From the NCBI RefSeq assembly GCF_024345835.1, contig NZ_JAGQBW010000017.1, positions 1 through 63,721 on the forward strand: a stretch of DNA of 63,721 nucleotides, given 5' to 3'. Source of the stretch: Synechococcus sp. HJ21-Hayes (GTDB lineage: Bacteria > Cyanobacteriota > Cyanobacteriia > PCC-6307 > Cyanobiaceae). The notes beneath the pieces are model-generated. The model saw nothing but the letters and a program-made list of their open reading frames with translations. It ran no database searches and had not been told where the DNA came from. The translations under genes were made by a program, and so were the position numbers. Below are positions 1 through 7,263 of the stretch, piece by piece (the first letter of the stretch is position 1; every line of letters begins with the position of its first letter).

Positions 1-54
1 CTTTTTGGCCGTCGTCAGCTCGTAGTCCGAGAAGCCGAGCTGCTTGCCACCCAT
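1..54 (-). CDS. IS5-family transposase, N-terminal fragment (runs off window)
   Basis: Read leftwards from an ATG at 54-52, the 18 visible codons give MGGKQLGFSDYELTTAKK, which I recognise as the conserved opening of a group of IS5-family DDE transposases. The rest of the gene lies outside the window. The insertion sequence would end a little to the right of position 54, but I could not define its terminal inverted repeat. It sits about 440 bp from the left attachment repeat. The identification rests on family memory of this N-terminus. Confidence 0.7.
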   Translation of the reverse strand, partial: MGGKQLGFSDYELTTAKK

Positions 55-122
55 CAATCCAGTCCTGGCCTGTGATCACAGCACCATTGTCCCGTGGATC
101 GCTGGGGTTTTCCAGAGCTTCC

Positions 123-323
123 CTAGCCGTTGTTCTCCACCTCCAACAGGTGAGCAATGAGGTTGGACAAACTGCGGCCCTCCTCGTCCGCCCTTCGCTG
201 GAGCTTCTGATGGAGTTGCCAGGACATCGTGGTTGTGACGCGTTGGGGGCGTCGTTGCATGACGGCGCCTGCGAATTGCTTGGAGGGTGACGGCGGCGTT
301 TGCCGTGCATAAAACGTGGTCAT
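123..323 (-). CDS. small ribbon-helix-helix (CopG/Arc-like) protein
   Basis: 66 residues. A beta strand rich in T and V around residues 29-33 (RVTTTMS) is followed by two predicted helices with the typical spacing and an RSLSNLIAHLLE second helix, the pattern of ribbon-helix-helix DNA-binding proteins. Such proteins usually act as dimers that repress their own promoter or serve as antitoxins. No toxin partner is visible in the window. It lies outside the left attachment repeat, so it belongs either to the host or to a neighbouring integrated element. The RHH call is likely; its target is unknown. Confidence 0.55.
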   Translation of the reverse strand: MTTFYARQTPPSPSKQFAGAVMQRRPQRVTTTMSWQLHQKLQRRADEEGRSLSNLIAHLLEVENNG

Positions 324-495
324 CGGTCTGCCAACTCAGATCGGTCACGGGGTCGGCCGTTGACGCGGCGCGGCCCCACGACACGACGTTACGCCGCTAA
401 ACGCAGCGAAAACACGCCCTCCTTGCGTGCCCCCTTGCGTTCAAAGCTGCCCGAATAAGCCCAGAAAGCTTGCTGGAACTGGCTTAAGGCATGCC

Positions 496-554
496 TTCTA
501 AGCAGCCGGTCGATGGTTCGAATCCATCAGGGGGCGTTTCAGTCAGGGCCTGCT
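496..554 (+). repeat. attL: tRNA-Arg(TCT) 3'-fragment direct repeat
   Basis: This is the left copy of the 59-bp repeat. It contains an anticodon loop reading CTTCTAA (anticodon TCT), a 5-nt variable loop, a T arm with stem GATGG/CCATC and loop TTCGAAT, and the acceptor strand AGGGGGC plus discriminator G at 536; CCA is not encoded. The 5' side does not complete a tRNA: only 3 of 5 anticodon-stem pairs form (CATGC against GCAGC) and no D arm is recognisable. I therefore read it as an attachment site made of the tRNA 3' half, not a working tRNA gene. Confidence 0.85.
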
Positions 555-560
555 TTCTCG

Positions 561-593
561 GCCCAAAAGCCTTTCTGACACTGGCTTTTGGGC
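561..593. terminator. perfect 11-bp hairpin between att and integrase
   Basis: GCCCAAAAGCC at 561-571 and GGCTTTTGGGC at 583-593 form a perfect 11-bp stem with an 11-nt loop. It lies just 3' of the tRNA fragment and is copied at the right end (56341-56373), where only loop bases differ. It could terminate transcription from the tRNA side and shield the integrase, or be part of the attachment structure. There is no clear U-tract. Confidence 0.55.
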
Positions 594-631
594 TGACAGG
601 CTTTGCCGGCTTCTGCTCGCCCGTGCCAGGC

Positions 632-664
632 TGTGAGAAGGACCTTCTCACATACCTTCTCACA
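632..664. repeat. integrase arm-type site candidates, left end
   Basis: Three copies of a 10-mer: TGTGAGAAGG at 632-641 (inverted), CCTTCTCACA at 643-652 and CCTTCTCACA at 655-664, with the two direct copies 12 bp apart. The same pair with the same 12-bp spacing occurs at 56190-56211 just inside the right end. Tyrosine integrases bind arm sites distinct from the core site, and this arrangement fits. The last copy touches the integrase ATG at 664, suggesting that integrase may also regulate its own expression. Confidence 0.6.
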
Positions 665-1956
665 TGCCAGCGGTCCCGGAATGGGATGTTCTGCTCCGCG
701 GCGGCGTCCTGCGGGCCCTTGGCCAGAGGGGCTGCCGCAGTGGCTGGACGGTGTCGAATTTCAGGGGACGTGCCCGGCTTCACATCACGGCTCGCGCCGG
801 GGACGGGCATCGCAAGCAGTTGCTCCTGCCGTACCCCTGGGAGTCGGACCAACTCGAAGCCATCCGAGACGGCGTGGTGACGGTCTACGAGGCCTTCCAA
901 AACGGGGCCCCTCTCGAGCTTTCCATCGCCGAGCTGAGTACAGCGAAGGCTGAGGCTGAGGCCAGGCGCCATGCAGAAGCCATGGCCAGCCAGCCCTCAA
1001 ACCCGCAGCAGAGAGTTCCATCTCCAGCAACAGCCAGCCGCCCTATCTCGATTGACTGGGCCGGCCTGATCCGCCGCTACCAGCAGCACAAGCTGCGCAG
1101 CGGTGAAATCAAGGAAACGACCTGGGAACGGCTCTACAAGCCGCGAATGGCGCTGGTTCTCAAGACAGCGAAAGGGCCACCGGCTGCCCGCGATGCAACC
1201 CAACTGCTGGAAGCGCAAGCTGATCTGTGGAGTCAGCGCCCTGGATGTCGCACCAGAAGACTGCAAATCCAGTACACCGCTGCTCTGCTCCGTTGGGCGG
1301 CCAGCCAGAAGCTGCTTCCAGCCCAATGGGCTCCGCCACCTGACCTCTCAACAATCATCGGCCGATCACGGGAGAGCCGAGCGGTCACGACGCCAATCGC
1401 CGTGCCAGACATCCTGGCGATGGTGCAGGCCATCCCGGACCCGCGCTGGCGGTTTGCCTTTCAACTGCTCTGCGCCTTTGGTCTGCGACCCGAAGAGCTG
1501 CAGCATCTGCAGCTTCGCCAGGGACGGCTCTGGTGCACGTATGAGAAGGTTGCCTCTCGCGGCAAAACCAAGCCCAGGCCCCTGCGACTGCTGCCCTGTG
1601 ACCAATGGGCCACGGAATGGCGACTCCTCGAAACCTTTGATCCGGCAAAGCTCCCGCCCATGCGAGCTGGCTTCGGCTCGGATTCCTTCAGTCGCTACCT
1701 GCTGCGGAGAGACCACTGGCAAAGCCTGCGCCAGCAGTACGAAACCCAGGGAGAAAAGCTGGTGCTCTATTCCTGCCGGCACGGTTACGCCCACCGGGCC
1801 CACGTGATCTGTGACCTGCCGCCCAAGGTGGTTGCCGCCGCAATGGGTCACAGCGTTCAAACCCATTTGGCGGCCTACAGCCGTTGGTGCGGGGATGACG
1901 TGGTGGATGACGCCTTCAGCAAAGCGGCCCAACGGCTCAGTGGCATGACGTCGTGA
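664..1956 (+). CDS. int: tyrosine recombinase (integrase)
   Basis: 430 residues. The C-terminal half carries the recombinase signature: first catalytic Arg in GLRPEEL near residue 275, a Lys-containing strand after it (ASRGKTKPRP), the H-x-x-R box as RHGYAHR near 371-377, then MGHSVQTH with the nucleophile Tyr in AAYSRW near 405. The N-terminal 150 residues are the arm-binding and core-binding region, with an Ala/Gln-rich linker. The gene begins about 110 bp after the tRNA fragment and reads away from it, the normal layout for tRNA-targeting elements. It should catalyse integration and excision at the 59-bp repeats. A truncated relative lies beyond the right repeat. Confidence 0.92.
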   Translation: MPAVPEWDVLLRGGVLRALGQRGCRSGWTVSNFRGRARLHITARAGDGHRKQLLLPYPWESDQLEAIRDGVVTVYEAFQNGAPLELSIAELSTAKAEAEARRHAEAMASQPSNPQQRVPSPATASRPISIDWAGLIRRYQQHKLRSGEIKETTWERLYKPRMALVLKTAKGPPAARDATQLLEAQADLWSQRPGCRTRRLQIQYTAALLRWAASQKLLPAQWAPPPDLSTIIGRSRESRAVTTPIAVPDILAMVQAIPDPRWRFAFQLLCAFGLRPEELQHLQLRQGRLWCTYEKVASRGKTKPRPLRLLPCDQWATEWRLLETFDPAKLPPMRAGFGSDSFSRYLLRRDHWQSLRQQYETQGEKLVLYSCRHGYAHRAHVICDLPPKVVAAAMGHSVQTHLAAYSRWCGDDVVDDAFSKAAQRLSGMTS

Positions 1957-1974
1957 GCCTGCTGCTGTGCAGCG

Positions 1975-2880
1975 CTACTGCTCACCGGTTGGCTTGATGT
2001 AACCAGTGTCGATCAGAAAGGCCCGCAAGGCTTCCGGGAAAGAGCTGTAGACGATTTCCCGGCCCAGGCATTTGCCGTTGTCATCCAGGTCGCCCTTGCA
2101 CTCCTTCAACCCCCAGTCTGAGGAGTCGTAGCGCTGGGTCATGCGATCCCAGCCGTCATACAGCTCGCCCACCAGCGCCTTGTTGGCGACGTAACCGGCC
2201 AGAAACCCATTGGGTGATTCAGGGTTCTTCTGTTGGAACCATTCGGCCATGCGCTGCAGGTTGCGGCGATGAAGTGGTTTGAACTCAGGCCGATGGGACA
2301 CATCCACAAAGGCATCGCCCTGCAGCTGCCAGATGCGGGCAGGTGCGGTGCTGCAGGCGTAGCAGGCAAAGCGATAGAGGAACCGGTTGTCGACATCGAC
2401 GATCAGGAAGCGGCCATTCCGCAACGGGTCCTCTGCTGGTGAATCGCCCCCGTCGAAGGGCCCGAGTGTCACCTCTCGCCAGGTCTGCCCGCTGCGATCG
2501 CTGGTGAGCACCTGGATCTGATTGCAGCAGTGCGCACCTCCGGTGAAGGACGAGAGCAGTACTTCGGGGTAGGGGTTCTCCGGATCCATTTCTGCGATCT
2601 GAACCACCGCAGCTGGACTGCCACCCCATTTCTCGGCGCCAACGAGCCGGCCGACCTCGTTGCCATTCACACGAACGACAGCCACCGGCTGGAGCACATT
2701 CGATCCGGACTCGTTAATCCGCCGCTGCTGCTGCGCGTTGACCTCCACGGCGCCACTGCGTAACGAACCGCTCATGCGGTTGTTCTGGTAGTCCATCTTC
2801 AGGACCTGGGCGACAGCCGGACTGCCGCAGATGGCACCCACTCCGATCAGTACGGCAATCAAACGAGCTCGCAGAGACAC
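1975..2880 (-). CDS. secreted protein of unknown function
   Basis: I chose the GTG at 2880 because it gives a short positive start (VSLRARLIAVLIG) and a hydrophobic stretch ending in SPAVAQ, a good signal peptide. The longer open frame up to 3120 would overlap the next gene in another frame. The mature part (about 275 residues) has a Cys pair (HCCNQ), another Cys pair (FACYAC) and a C-terminal Asp/Cys-rich stretch (LKECKGDLDDNGKC). It is convergent with int (18 bp between the stops). I do not recognise the family. It looks like cargo or a lysogenic-conversion gene, not a virion protein. Confidence 0.6.
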   Translation of the reverse strand: MSLRARLIAVLIGVGAICGSPAVAQVLKMDYQNNRMSGSLRSGAVEVNAQQQRRINESGSNVLQPVAVVRVNGNEVGRLVGAEKWGGSPAAVVQIAEMDPENPYPEVLLSSFTGGAHCCNQIQVLTSDRSGQTWREVTLGPFDGGDSPAEDPLRNGRFLIVDVDNRFLYRFACYACSTAPARIWQLQGDAFVDVSHRPEFKPLHRRNLQRMAEWFQQKNPESPNGFLAGYVANKALVGELYDGWDRMTQRYDSSDWGLKECKGDLDDNGKCLGREIVYSSFPEALRAFLIDTGYIKPTGEQ

Positions 2881-2941
2881 CAGGCAAAAGGCAGGCTGCT
2901 CTTCCGAACCGTAGGAAGAGCGGCCGCGCCTGCAACCCCGC

Positions 2942-3178
2942 TCACTGCTTGAGATGGCGGCGGCTCCAGCCGGTGATCGAGGCCTCGATGTTCTCCCCAT
3001 GCCACTGCAGGGGACCTTTGCCTTCGGTGCAGCCCCAGCGGCGGAAGTGCTTGCCGGGTTGGAGCACCCCGCGCAGCCGCAGCTGACGCAGGGTTTCGCG
3101 GCTGATGCCGAGCAGCTCACAGGCCTCAGCTGTGCTGATCCAGACCCGCTGGCGGGTGGTCGTGACCTGGGTTTCCAT
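2942..3178 (-). CDS. HTH excisionase-like/MerR-type DNA-binding protein
   Basis: 78 residues. STAEACELLGISRETLRQLR is a clear helix-turn-helix of the kind found in phage excisionases and MerR-like small proteins, followed by a wing-like GVLQPGKHFRRWG segment. Its ATG overlaps the stop of the upstream KilA-N gene at 3178, so the two are translationally coupled. Close to int and small, it is a reasonable excisionase or directionality-factor candidate. A simple transcriptional regulator is the alternative. Confidence 0.7.
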   Translation of the reverse strand: METQVTTTRQRVWISTAEACELLGISRETLRQLRLRGVLQPGKHFRRWGCTEGKGPLQWHGENIEASITGWSRRHLKQ

Positions 3179-3981
3179 CAGCTCCCCGCCAGCTGCGCGC
3201 AGCAGCGCTGGAGCGTGTCGACCAACCAGCTGCGGCGGTAGCTCTTGACCTGGCGCGGGGCCCCGTCAACAAACTGTTGGCGACACGGGGGTTCTTCACC
3301 GAACTCCTCGCGGTAAGCCCTGGCCACGAGCTTGCCGGCGGCGCAGAACTGGCTGCGCGGAAGCGCTTGCTGGAACACCTCCAGCCAGGCATCTCCCAAG
3401 GTGAGCTCCTCGTCAGTCGGCGCACCGGGCAGCAACCCAGCACTGGCGGTGAGCACGTTGCTGCGGACGATGTCTTTGAAAAGAAGCTGGTCGCGCTGAT
3501 CCAGGCCGCCCAACCGCTCAAACAGATCGATGCTGCGCTCCACCAGGGCGATCACGTCGGCTTCCCGGATCCGAGCTAGAGGTGTTTCCACTGGAGTCGA
3601 TTGAGCCTGCTGGACGCTCTCCAGGAACCAGCCATCCATCCACACCGCGAAAGGCGCGCTTATCCAGCGGGCCAGGTCGACAGCGACCTGGGGATGAACC
3701 CAGGTGCCGCCGCCCTGGCCTTGGCGGGACTCGATCAGGTCAAACATCCGAATTCCGGAGGTTTCAGCGAGGGCCTCCAGATAGGTCTGGCAGCGGTCGC
3801 TTTCCCGGTACTTCGACCACTGCTTGTTGTTGGCCTTGCACATGGCCGTGGCATTGACATAGCCATCGGTGATGCGACGGGAGATCGGTGTGCCGTTCCA
3901 GGAACGGGAGACCAGAGCGGGGTGACTCATCGAAACGACAGGTGGTGCAGCTGGATAGGACGACGTGGTTGTGGTGTTCAT
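3178..3981 (-). CDS. KilA-N domain regulatory protein
   Basis: 267 residues. Residues about 25-120 match the KilA-N domain: DGYVNATAMCKANNKQWSKY near the start, a middle helix (YLEALAET), then the typical TWVHPQVAVDLARWISAPFA block and a WFLE ending. KilA-N proteins are common in phages and large DNA viruses and bind nucleic acid; several act as antirepressors. The C-terminal 140 residues are helical and carry no motif I know. It is coupled to the Xis-like gene downstream and overlaps a small membrane-type ORF upstream by ATGA. The domain call is strong; the precise role is not known. Confidence 0.8.
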   Translation of the reverse strand: MNTTTTSSYPAAPPVVSMSHPALVSRSWNGTPISRRITDGYVNATAMCKANNKQWSKYRESDRCQTYLEALAETSGIRMFDLIESRQGQGGGTWVHPQVAVDLARWISAPFAVWMDGWFLESVQQAQSTPVETPLARIREADVIALVERSIDLFERLGGLDQRDQLLFKDIVRSNVLTASAGLLPGAPTDEELTLGDAWLEVFQQALPRSQFCAAGKLVARAYREEFGEEPPCRQQFVDGAPRQVKSYRRSWLVDTLQRCCAQLAGS

Positions 3982-4268
3982 CGGTCTGAATGCGGCGCGA
4001 TGAGCTGAGCTCCTCTGGCGGCGACGCCGGCGTCAGAGGGAAAGGCAGTGCTGGTACTGAGCGGCGACAATCGCGGTGGCACGGGGCCTGCAAGCACAAG
4101 CAGCAGGGTGCTCAGCTGAAAGAGCAGCCCCAGCAGGAGCAGCAGGCGCAGGGAGGCGAGACTGCTGGCCGTGACGGCGACGGTGGCGGGCCGGCGAGTC
4201 CGGCAGAAAGCCGGCAGCTGGGGATGGCGACCACCTCCCCGGCTGCTGGTGACGTGAGGCGAGCCCAT
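3978..4268 (-). CDS. possible small membrane protein
   Basis: 96 residues with one hydrophobic stretch in the middle, roughly residues 35-60 (LASLRLLLLLGLLFQLSTLL). No family recognised. I keep it because its ends fit the operon exactly: its ATG overlaps the stop of the SSB gene as TGATG at 4266-4270, and its TGA overlaps the KilA-N ATG as ATGA at 3978-3981. Without it there would be a 290-bp hole in an otherwise tightly packed operon. It may still be a chance frame. Confidence 0.4.
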   Translation of the reverse strand: MGSPHVTSSRGGGRHPQLPAFCRTRRPATVAVTASSLASLRLLLLLGLLFQLSTLLLVLAGPVPPRLSPLSTSTAFPSDAGVAARGAQLIAPHSDR

Positions 4269-4849
4269 CAGAAGGCGGCCTCGTCATCGTCATCAACGGC
4301 CCAACCGGATCCGTTGCCCGCACCCGTCGTATAGCCCTCGACCTCCTCAAACCCGTCAGTGGGATCGACCTGCTCGAAGGGCACGAACTCGACCACCTGA
4401 ACGGCGCGAGGCTGGAAGGTCATGCCGCAGCCGTTCTCCCCGTCCCAGTCGTAGATGTCGAAGGCGACGATCACCTTCGAGCCGTTGCCGATGGCGGCCC
4501 CATCCCAGGGCTGTTTCCTGGCATCGACGATGCGGGGGCCGTCAGAGAGGGAGCCATCGCGCCGCTGGAACTGTGGCACCTTGAACCGCACCACGGTGAT
4601 CTCGGTCGGCTTCTCCTTGTCGGGCTTCCAGGGGAAGCCCTTTTCGGCGCGGCGCTTGCGGCTGCCGTGGAGGGCGATGAACTGATCTTCCATCGCCAGC
4701 AGGAAGGACTGGGCCTGCTCATCGCTATTGGGGAGCAGCAAGTCGGCCGTCCAGGCCTTGGGCTTGCTCTTGTCAAGCTGGTGTCGGGGGGTGATCAGGT
4801 GGGCCCAGCACACTTCGGCAAGGGGCGTACGAAAGATGTCCTTAGCCAT
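4268..4849 (-). CDS. phage-type ssDNA-binding protein (Enc34/DUF2815-like)
   Basis: 193 residues from the ATG at 4849 (MAKDIFRTPLAEVCWAHLI), chosen over the ORF start at 4948 because the conserved body begins there and the upstream gene would otherwise overlap by about 100 bp. The OB-like core has strands around KAWTADLLLP and VIVAFDIYDW and ends in a strongly acidic tail (DDDDEAAF), the hallmark of replication SSBs such as T7 gp2.5, whose tail recruits partner proteins. It should coat single strands during replication and recombination of the element, together with the primase, exonuclease and Rad52-type annealase. Confidence 0.72.
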   Translation of the reverse strand: MAKDIFRTPLAEVCWAHLITPRHQLDKSKPKAWTADLLLPNSDEQAQSFLLAMEDQFIALHGSRKRRAEKGFPWKPDKEKPTEITVVRFKVPQFQRRDGSLSDGPRIVDARKQPWDGAAIGNGSKVIVAFDIYDWDGENGCGMTFQPRAVQVVEFVPFEQVDPTDGFEEVEGYTTGAGNGSGWAVDDDDEAAF

Positions 4850-5078
4850 GGGTTGAATCGGGGTGAATGGTGGAAATGGGCTGTTGATCGAAGGGAGGCA
4901 GGGGTGGTAAACCAAAGCGCTCACGCAGCAGGTGGTGCACCGCTCCACTGGCCGAGAGGTTGTGGTGCTCCATCACCTCTCGGACGCGCAGATACACGTC
5001 GGTGCGCACCTGGGTCTGGATGAAGTGGCGACCGGCCTGGGAGCGGGGCTGCTCGCCGTAGCGACGAAGTCCTTTCAT
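4842..5078 (-). CDS. small DNA-binding-type protein (RHH/HTH-like)
   Basis: 78 residues from the ATG at 5078. HFIQTQVRTDVYLRVREVM followed by NLSASGAVHHLLRERFG resembles a ribbon-helix-helix fold: a beta strand, then two helices. The start overlaps the upstream stop by ATGA (5075-5078), and the stop overlaps the SSB start. Position inside the early operon suggests a regulator or a replication accessory. The longer frame from 5123 would overlap the upstream gene and lacks support. Confidence 0.5.
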   Translation of the reverse strand: MKGLRRYGEQPRSQAGRHFIQTQVRTDVYLRVREVMEHHNLSASGAVHHLLRERFGLPPLPPFDQQPISTIHPDSTHG

Positions 5079-5800
5079 GGCTCTGCCGGCGCCGCGGCGC
5101 CATCGAGGCCTTGCTCTTCCCACTCCTCAAGGAAGTGATCGATGAAGGCGGCGTGCTGGTGCTGGGTGATGCGATCGCCGATCGAGCGGGCATTGCGCGG
5201 CACCCGGAAGTGCTCGCGGAAGGCCCTGGTCAGCTGCTGACGCGCTGCCTGGGGCAGGGCGAGGATTCGTTGGTGGGTGGCCTCGATCTCCTGGGGCATG
5301 AGCGGCTCCAATGCGACATCAAGATCAGCCGCTGGAGCGGACTCCTCATGCGAGGCAGGCGAGGACTGAGCCGCATCGACAGCAATAGGCACATCCGCTA
5401 GCTCAGCCTTGAGCCGACCACGAGGCTCGCTAGGCCAAGCCTGCTTGGCCAAAGGAATGCCCAGCAGCATAGCCAGCATCCAACCAGCGGCCTGCAGCAG
5501 ATCGTCGACCTCGTCGGCCCACTCCTCGCTGGTGACCTCAGCGCCGCCAGCGTGCATCACGGTGACCCGGAGCTTGTGGCGGCCGCGGATCTCGACCAGC
5601 TGTGCGCTGAACGCTATGCCGGAGGAGAAAGCTGGCCTAGCTGCATCGACCACGGCAGCCAGATCAAGTGATGGAACGGCCTGCACCTGTTCCTGGAAGG
5701 AGGCCAGGGCGGCAGTGAGCGCACGCTCGGCGCTGCCCTTTTCGCCGAGAAGCTCGAGAGCATCGGGTGGCACGCCTGCGTGCGCGGGGGATTGCGTCAT
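5075..5800 (-). CDS. uncharacterised early protein with a Rad52-tail-like C-terminal domain
   Basis: 241 residues. The first 150 are unknown, with a helical, Ala-rich start and a mixed alpha/beta middle (HKLRVTVMHAGG). The last 60 (from LPQAARQQLTRAFREHF through ARSIGDRITQHQH to FIDHFLEE) closely resemble the C-terminus of the Rad52-type protein at 53548-54315 (LPRPALEGFTKAFRKRF, APSIADRICQRRH, WIEAFL). The shared module suggests that both proteins contact the same partner, perhaps the SSB encoded next door. Its ORF is operonic with SSB. The function of the N-terminal part is unknown. Confidence 0.6.
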   Translation of the reverse strand: MTQSPAHAGVPPDALELLGEKGSAERALTAALASFQEQVQAVPSLDLAAVVDAARPAFSSGIAFSAQLVEIRGRHKLRVTVMHAGGAEVTSEEWADEVDDLLQAAGWMLAMLLGIPLAKQAWPSEPRGRLKAELADVPIAVDAAQSSPASHEESAPAADLDVALEPLMPQEIEATHQRILALPQAARQQLTRAFREHFRVPRNARSIGDRITQHQHAAFIDHFLEEWEEQGLDGAAAPAEP

Positions 5801-5925
5801 GGCAAATGAGAGCCGGGCTTGTGCCCGCTGGCCTGAGCTTAGCGGCTAGCTGACGCGAGGTGCAACCCCTGCCTTCCTCGCGTTCATCCGGGTTGACTTG
5901 GTCGTCGCCTGCCGGAGCGGAGCGA

Positions 5926-6627
5926 TCATGTGCCCAGCGCCTTTTGCTCCCAGGTGCCGATCCACTGCTCGGGAAGGAAGTCCTCGCCATCCACCCAGAG
6001 CTGGGCCAGCTCAACCGAGCTGTAGTCGTCGATGGCCAGCACTTCCGAAAAACGCTTCTGGTGCTCCTTGGGTGCACCCTTGACCAGCTGCTCCAGGCCC
6101 TGGGTGACGTCCAGGCCAGCTTCCTTAATTACGCGCCGCACCTGCTGGCGCCACTTATGGCAAAGCTCCTCAGCCCGCTTGGATGTGAGTGTGGGCGCCG
6201 GTGCGCTCTGATAGGTCTGGGGCACCGGCACATAGCCGATGTAGCAGCTCCAGAAGTCGACGGCATCCCAGAGCTTGCCGTCATCCCCGCGCAGGGGCTC
6301 GGCGTCTTTCAACTGCTCCTTCAGGCGCTGGCTTTTCACCCCGGCGAGCTTGCTCCCCGCGTCATCGAGACGGCGGTTGATCTCTTCGAGCTGGAAGAAC
6401 GCCTTCTGCCGCAGCTCGCCGGCTTTGCCCTGCTCGATCACCGAAAGGTTGCCGTAAGAGATCACCTCGAACTCGGCCTCGGCGCCCCACTCGCAGGCGG
6501 TGTATTGGGTCCAGCCGTTACGGCGTCGCCAATTGAGCAGCATCTTCCCAAACGCTCGGCGCGACTCGTCCTGCCAGTCCAGGACGGCCTGGTAGGAACG
6601 CTTGACGGGTTTCTTTTCTTGTGCCAT
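5926..6627 (-). CDS. XRE-type phage transcriptional regulator
   Basis: 233 residues. The N-terminal part (FGKMLLNWRRRNGWTQ, then a spacer and ISYGNLSVIEQGK) has the shape of a lambda-repressor-like helix-turn-helix, with an unusually long loop between the helices. The rest is a helical C-terminal region with a conserved-looking DFWSCYIGYVPVP. Direct repeats and a GCTAGC palindrome lie in its 5' region (6653-6678). I infer that it is the control protein for the element's early genes, either repressor or activator. Confidence 0.6.
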   Translation of the reverse strand: MAQEKKPVKRSYQAVLDWQDESRRAFGKMLLNWRRRNGWTQYTACEWGAEAEFEVISYGNLSVIEQGKAGELRQKAFFQLEEINRRLDDAGSKLAGVKSQRLKEQLKDAEPLRGDDGKLWDAVDFWSCYIGYVPVPQTYQSAPAPTLTSKRAEELCHKWRQQVRRVIKEAGLDVTQGLEQLVKGAPKEHQKRFSEVLAIDDYSSVELAQLWVDGEDFLPEQWIGTWEQKALGT

Positions 6628-6652
6628 AGCCCGATCCTAGAGTTTGCTTGGC

Positions 6653-6678
6653 ACAGCTAGCCATAGCTTGTTACAGCT
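6653..6678. promoter_or_regulatory. operator-like direct repeats upstream of the XRE regulator gene
   Basis: ACAGCT at 6653-6658, ATAGCT at 6663-6668 and ACAGCT at 6673-6678 are spaced exactly 10 bp, one helical turn, and overlap the palindrome GCTAGC at 6656-6661. They lie between the regulator start (6627) and the small upstream gene. GCTAGC also occurs at 5845-5850, upstream of the next gene of the operon. Autoregulation is an inference. Confidence 0.4.
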
Positions 6679-6850
6679 TGGCGTGCTTGTCCCTGCAGGC
6701 ATCGGACTCGGCCAGGAGCTGTTTGACCTGCTGGCCGCTGAGGATGCGCCCGCTCTGGGCCTGGAACTGCAGGGCGAGTGTGTAGGGATGAAGACCTGGA
6801 TGGCGGCGGGCCAGGGCCTGCAGCTGCCGGCGCAGCTCGGGCCGTTTCAT
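6671..6850 (-). CDS. small uncharacterised protein (59 aa)
   Basis: The ORF runs from the ATG at 6850 to the TAA at 6671. The product is basic and helical (MKRPELRRQLQALARRH; SGRILSGQQVKQLLAES). The ATG overlaps the stop of the VRR-NUC gene as ATGA (6847-6850), which is why I accept it. SGQQVKQLLAE could be part of a short DNA-binding helix pair. Function unknown; perhaps an accessory to the nuclease. Confidence 0.5.
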   Translation of the reverse strand: MKRPELRRQLQALARRHPGLHPYTLALQFQAQSGRILSGQQVKQLLAESDACRDKHAKL

Positions 6851-7224
6851 GCCGCCTCCCTGTCTTTCGCAACCAGGCCCAGGACCGCCTGGGCCTGCTG
6901 AATGGAGCGGCAGACCGCTGCCACGCCACCTAGCTGCTGCACCAAGCGCAAAAACGCCTGCTGTTCAGGGCTGACCACACCCTGGGGCGCCTTGATCTCC
7001 AGGGCGACGAACTGGGCAATGCGCTGGCCCACCATTTCTGGCGTCACCACCACGGAGCGCAGGCCGATCAGGTCGCTGCTGCCCTTGCACAGCCCAAAGC
7101 GCACGAAGCGGCCCTGCTGGTCAACCAGGGCACCGGTGTTGTTGCGCCAGAGCCGCACCGGCCCCCGGCCGCAGACCAGGCGGATGCGCTGCTGGATCTC
7201 GTGTTCGCTCGGAGAGGAGGCCAT
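6847..7224 (-). CDS. VRR-NUC domain nuclease
   Basis: 125 residues, the usual size for phage stand-alone VRR-NUC proteins. It opens with SEHEIQQRIRLVCG, has the RLWRNNTGAL and FGLCKGSSDLIGL blocks and the FVALEIKAPQGVVSPEQQAFLRLV block: the D (SSDLIG) and E-x-K (LEIKAP) of the PD-(D/E)XK core, with Q in the following helix. These enzymes cut branched or structured DNA and may resolve replication or recombination intermediates. It lies between the toxin-antitoxin pair and the 59-aa gene in the leftward early operon. Confidence 0.85.
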   Translation of the reverse strand: MASSPSEHEIQQRIRLVCGRGPVRLWRNNTGALVDQQGRFVRFGLCKGSSDLIGLRSVVVTPEMVGQRIAQFVALEIKAPQGVVSPEQQAFLRLVQQLGGVAAVCRSIQQAQAVLGLVAKDREAA

Positions 7225-7263
7225 ACCTCCTGTTGCCGGGCTGGTTGTCAGTGAACGGCGCGC

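Noticed and set aside
429-536. A complete tRNA-Arg starting at GCCCCCT (429-435), which could pair with the acceptor strand at 529-535
   Set aside because: The span would be 108 nt with no recognisable D arm and only 3 of 5 anticodon-stem pairs; the 7-bp match is probably chance.
484-972. Minus-strand frame ending in DGFEPSTGCLEG and its twin at 56213-56596
   Set aside because: This is the antisense reading of the tRNA fragment plus integrase start, a well-known spurious ORF type.
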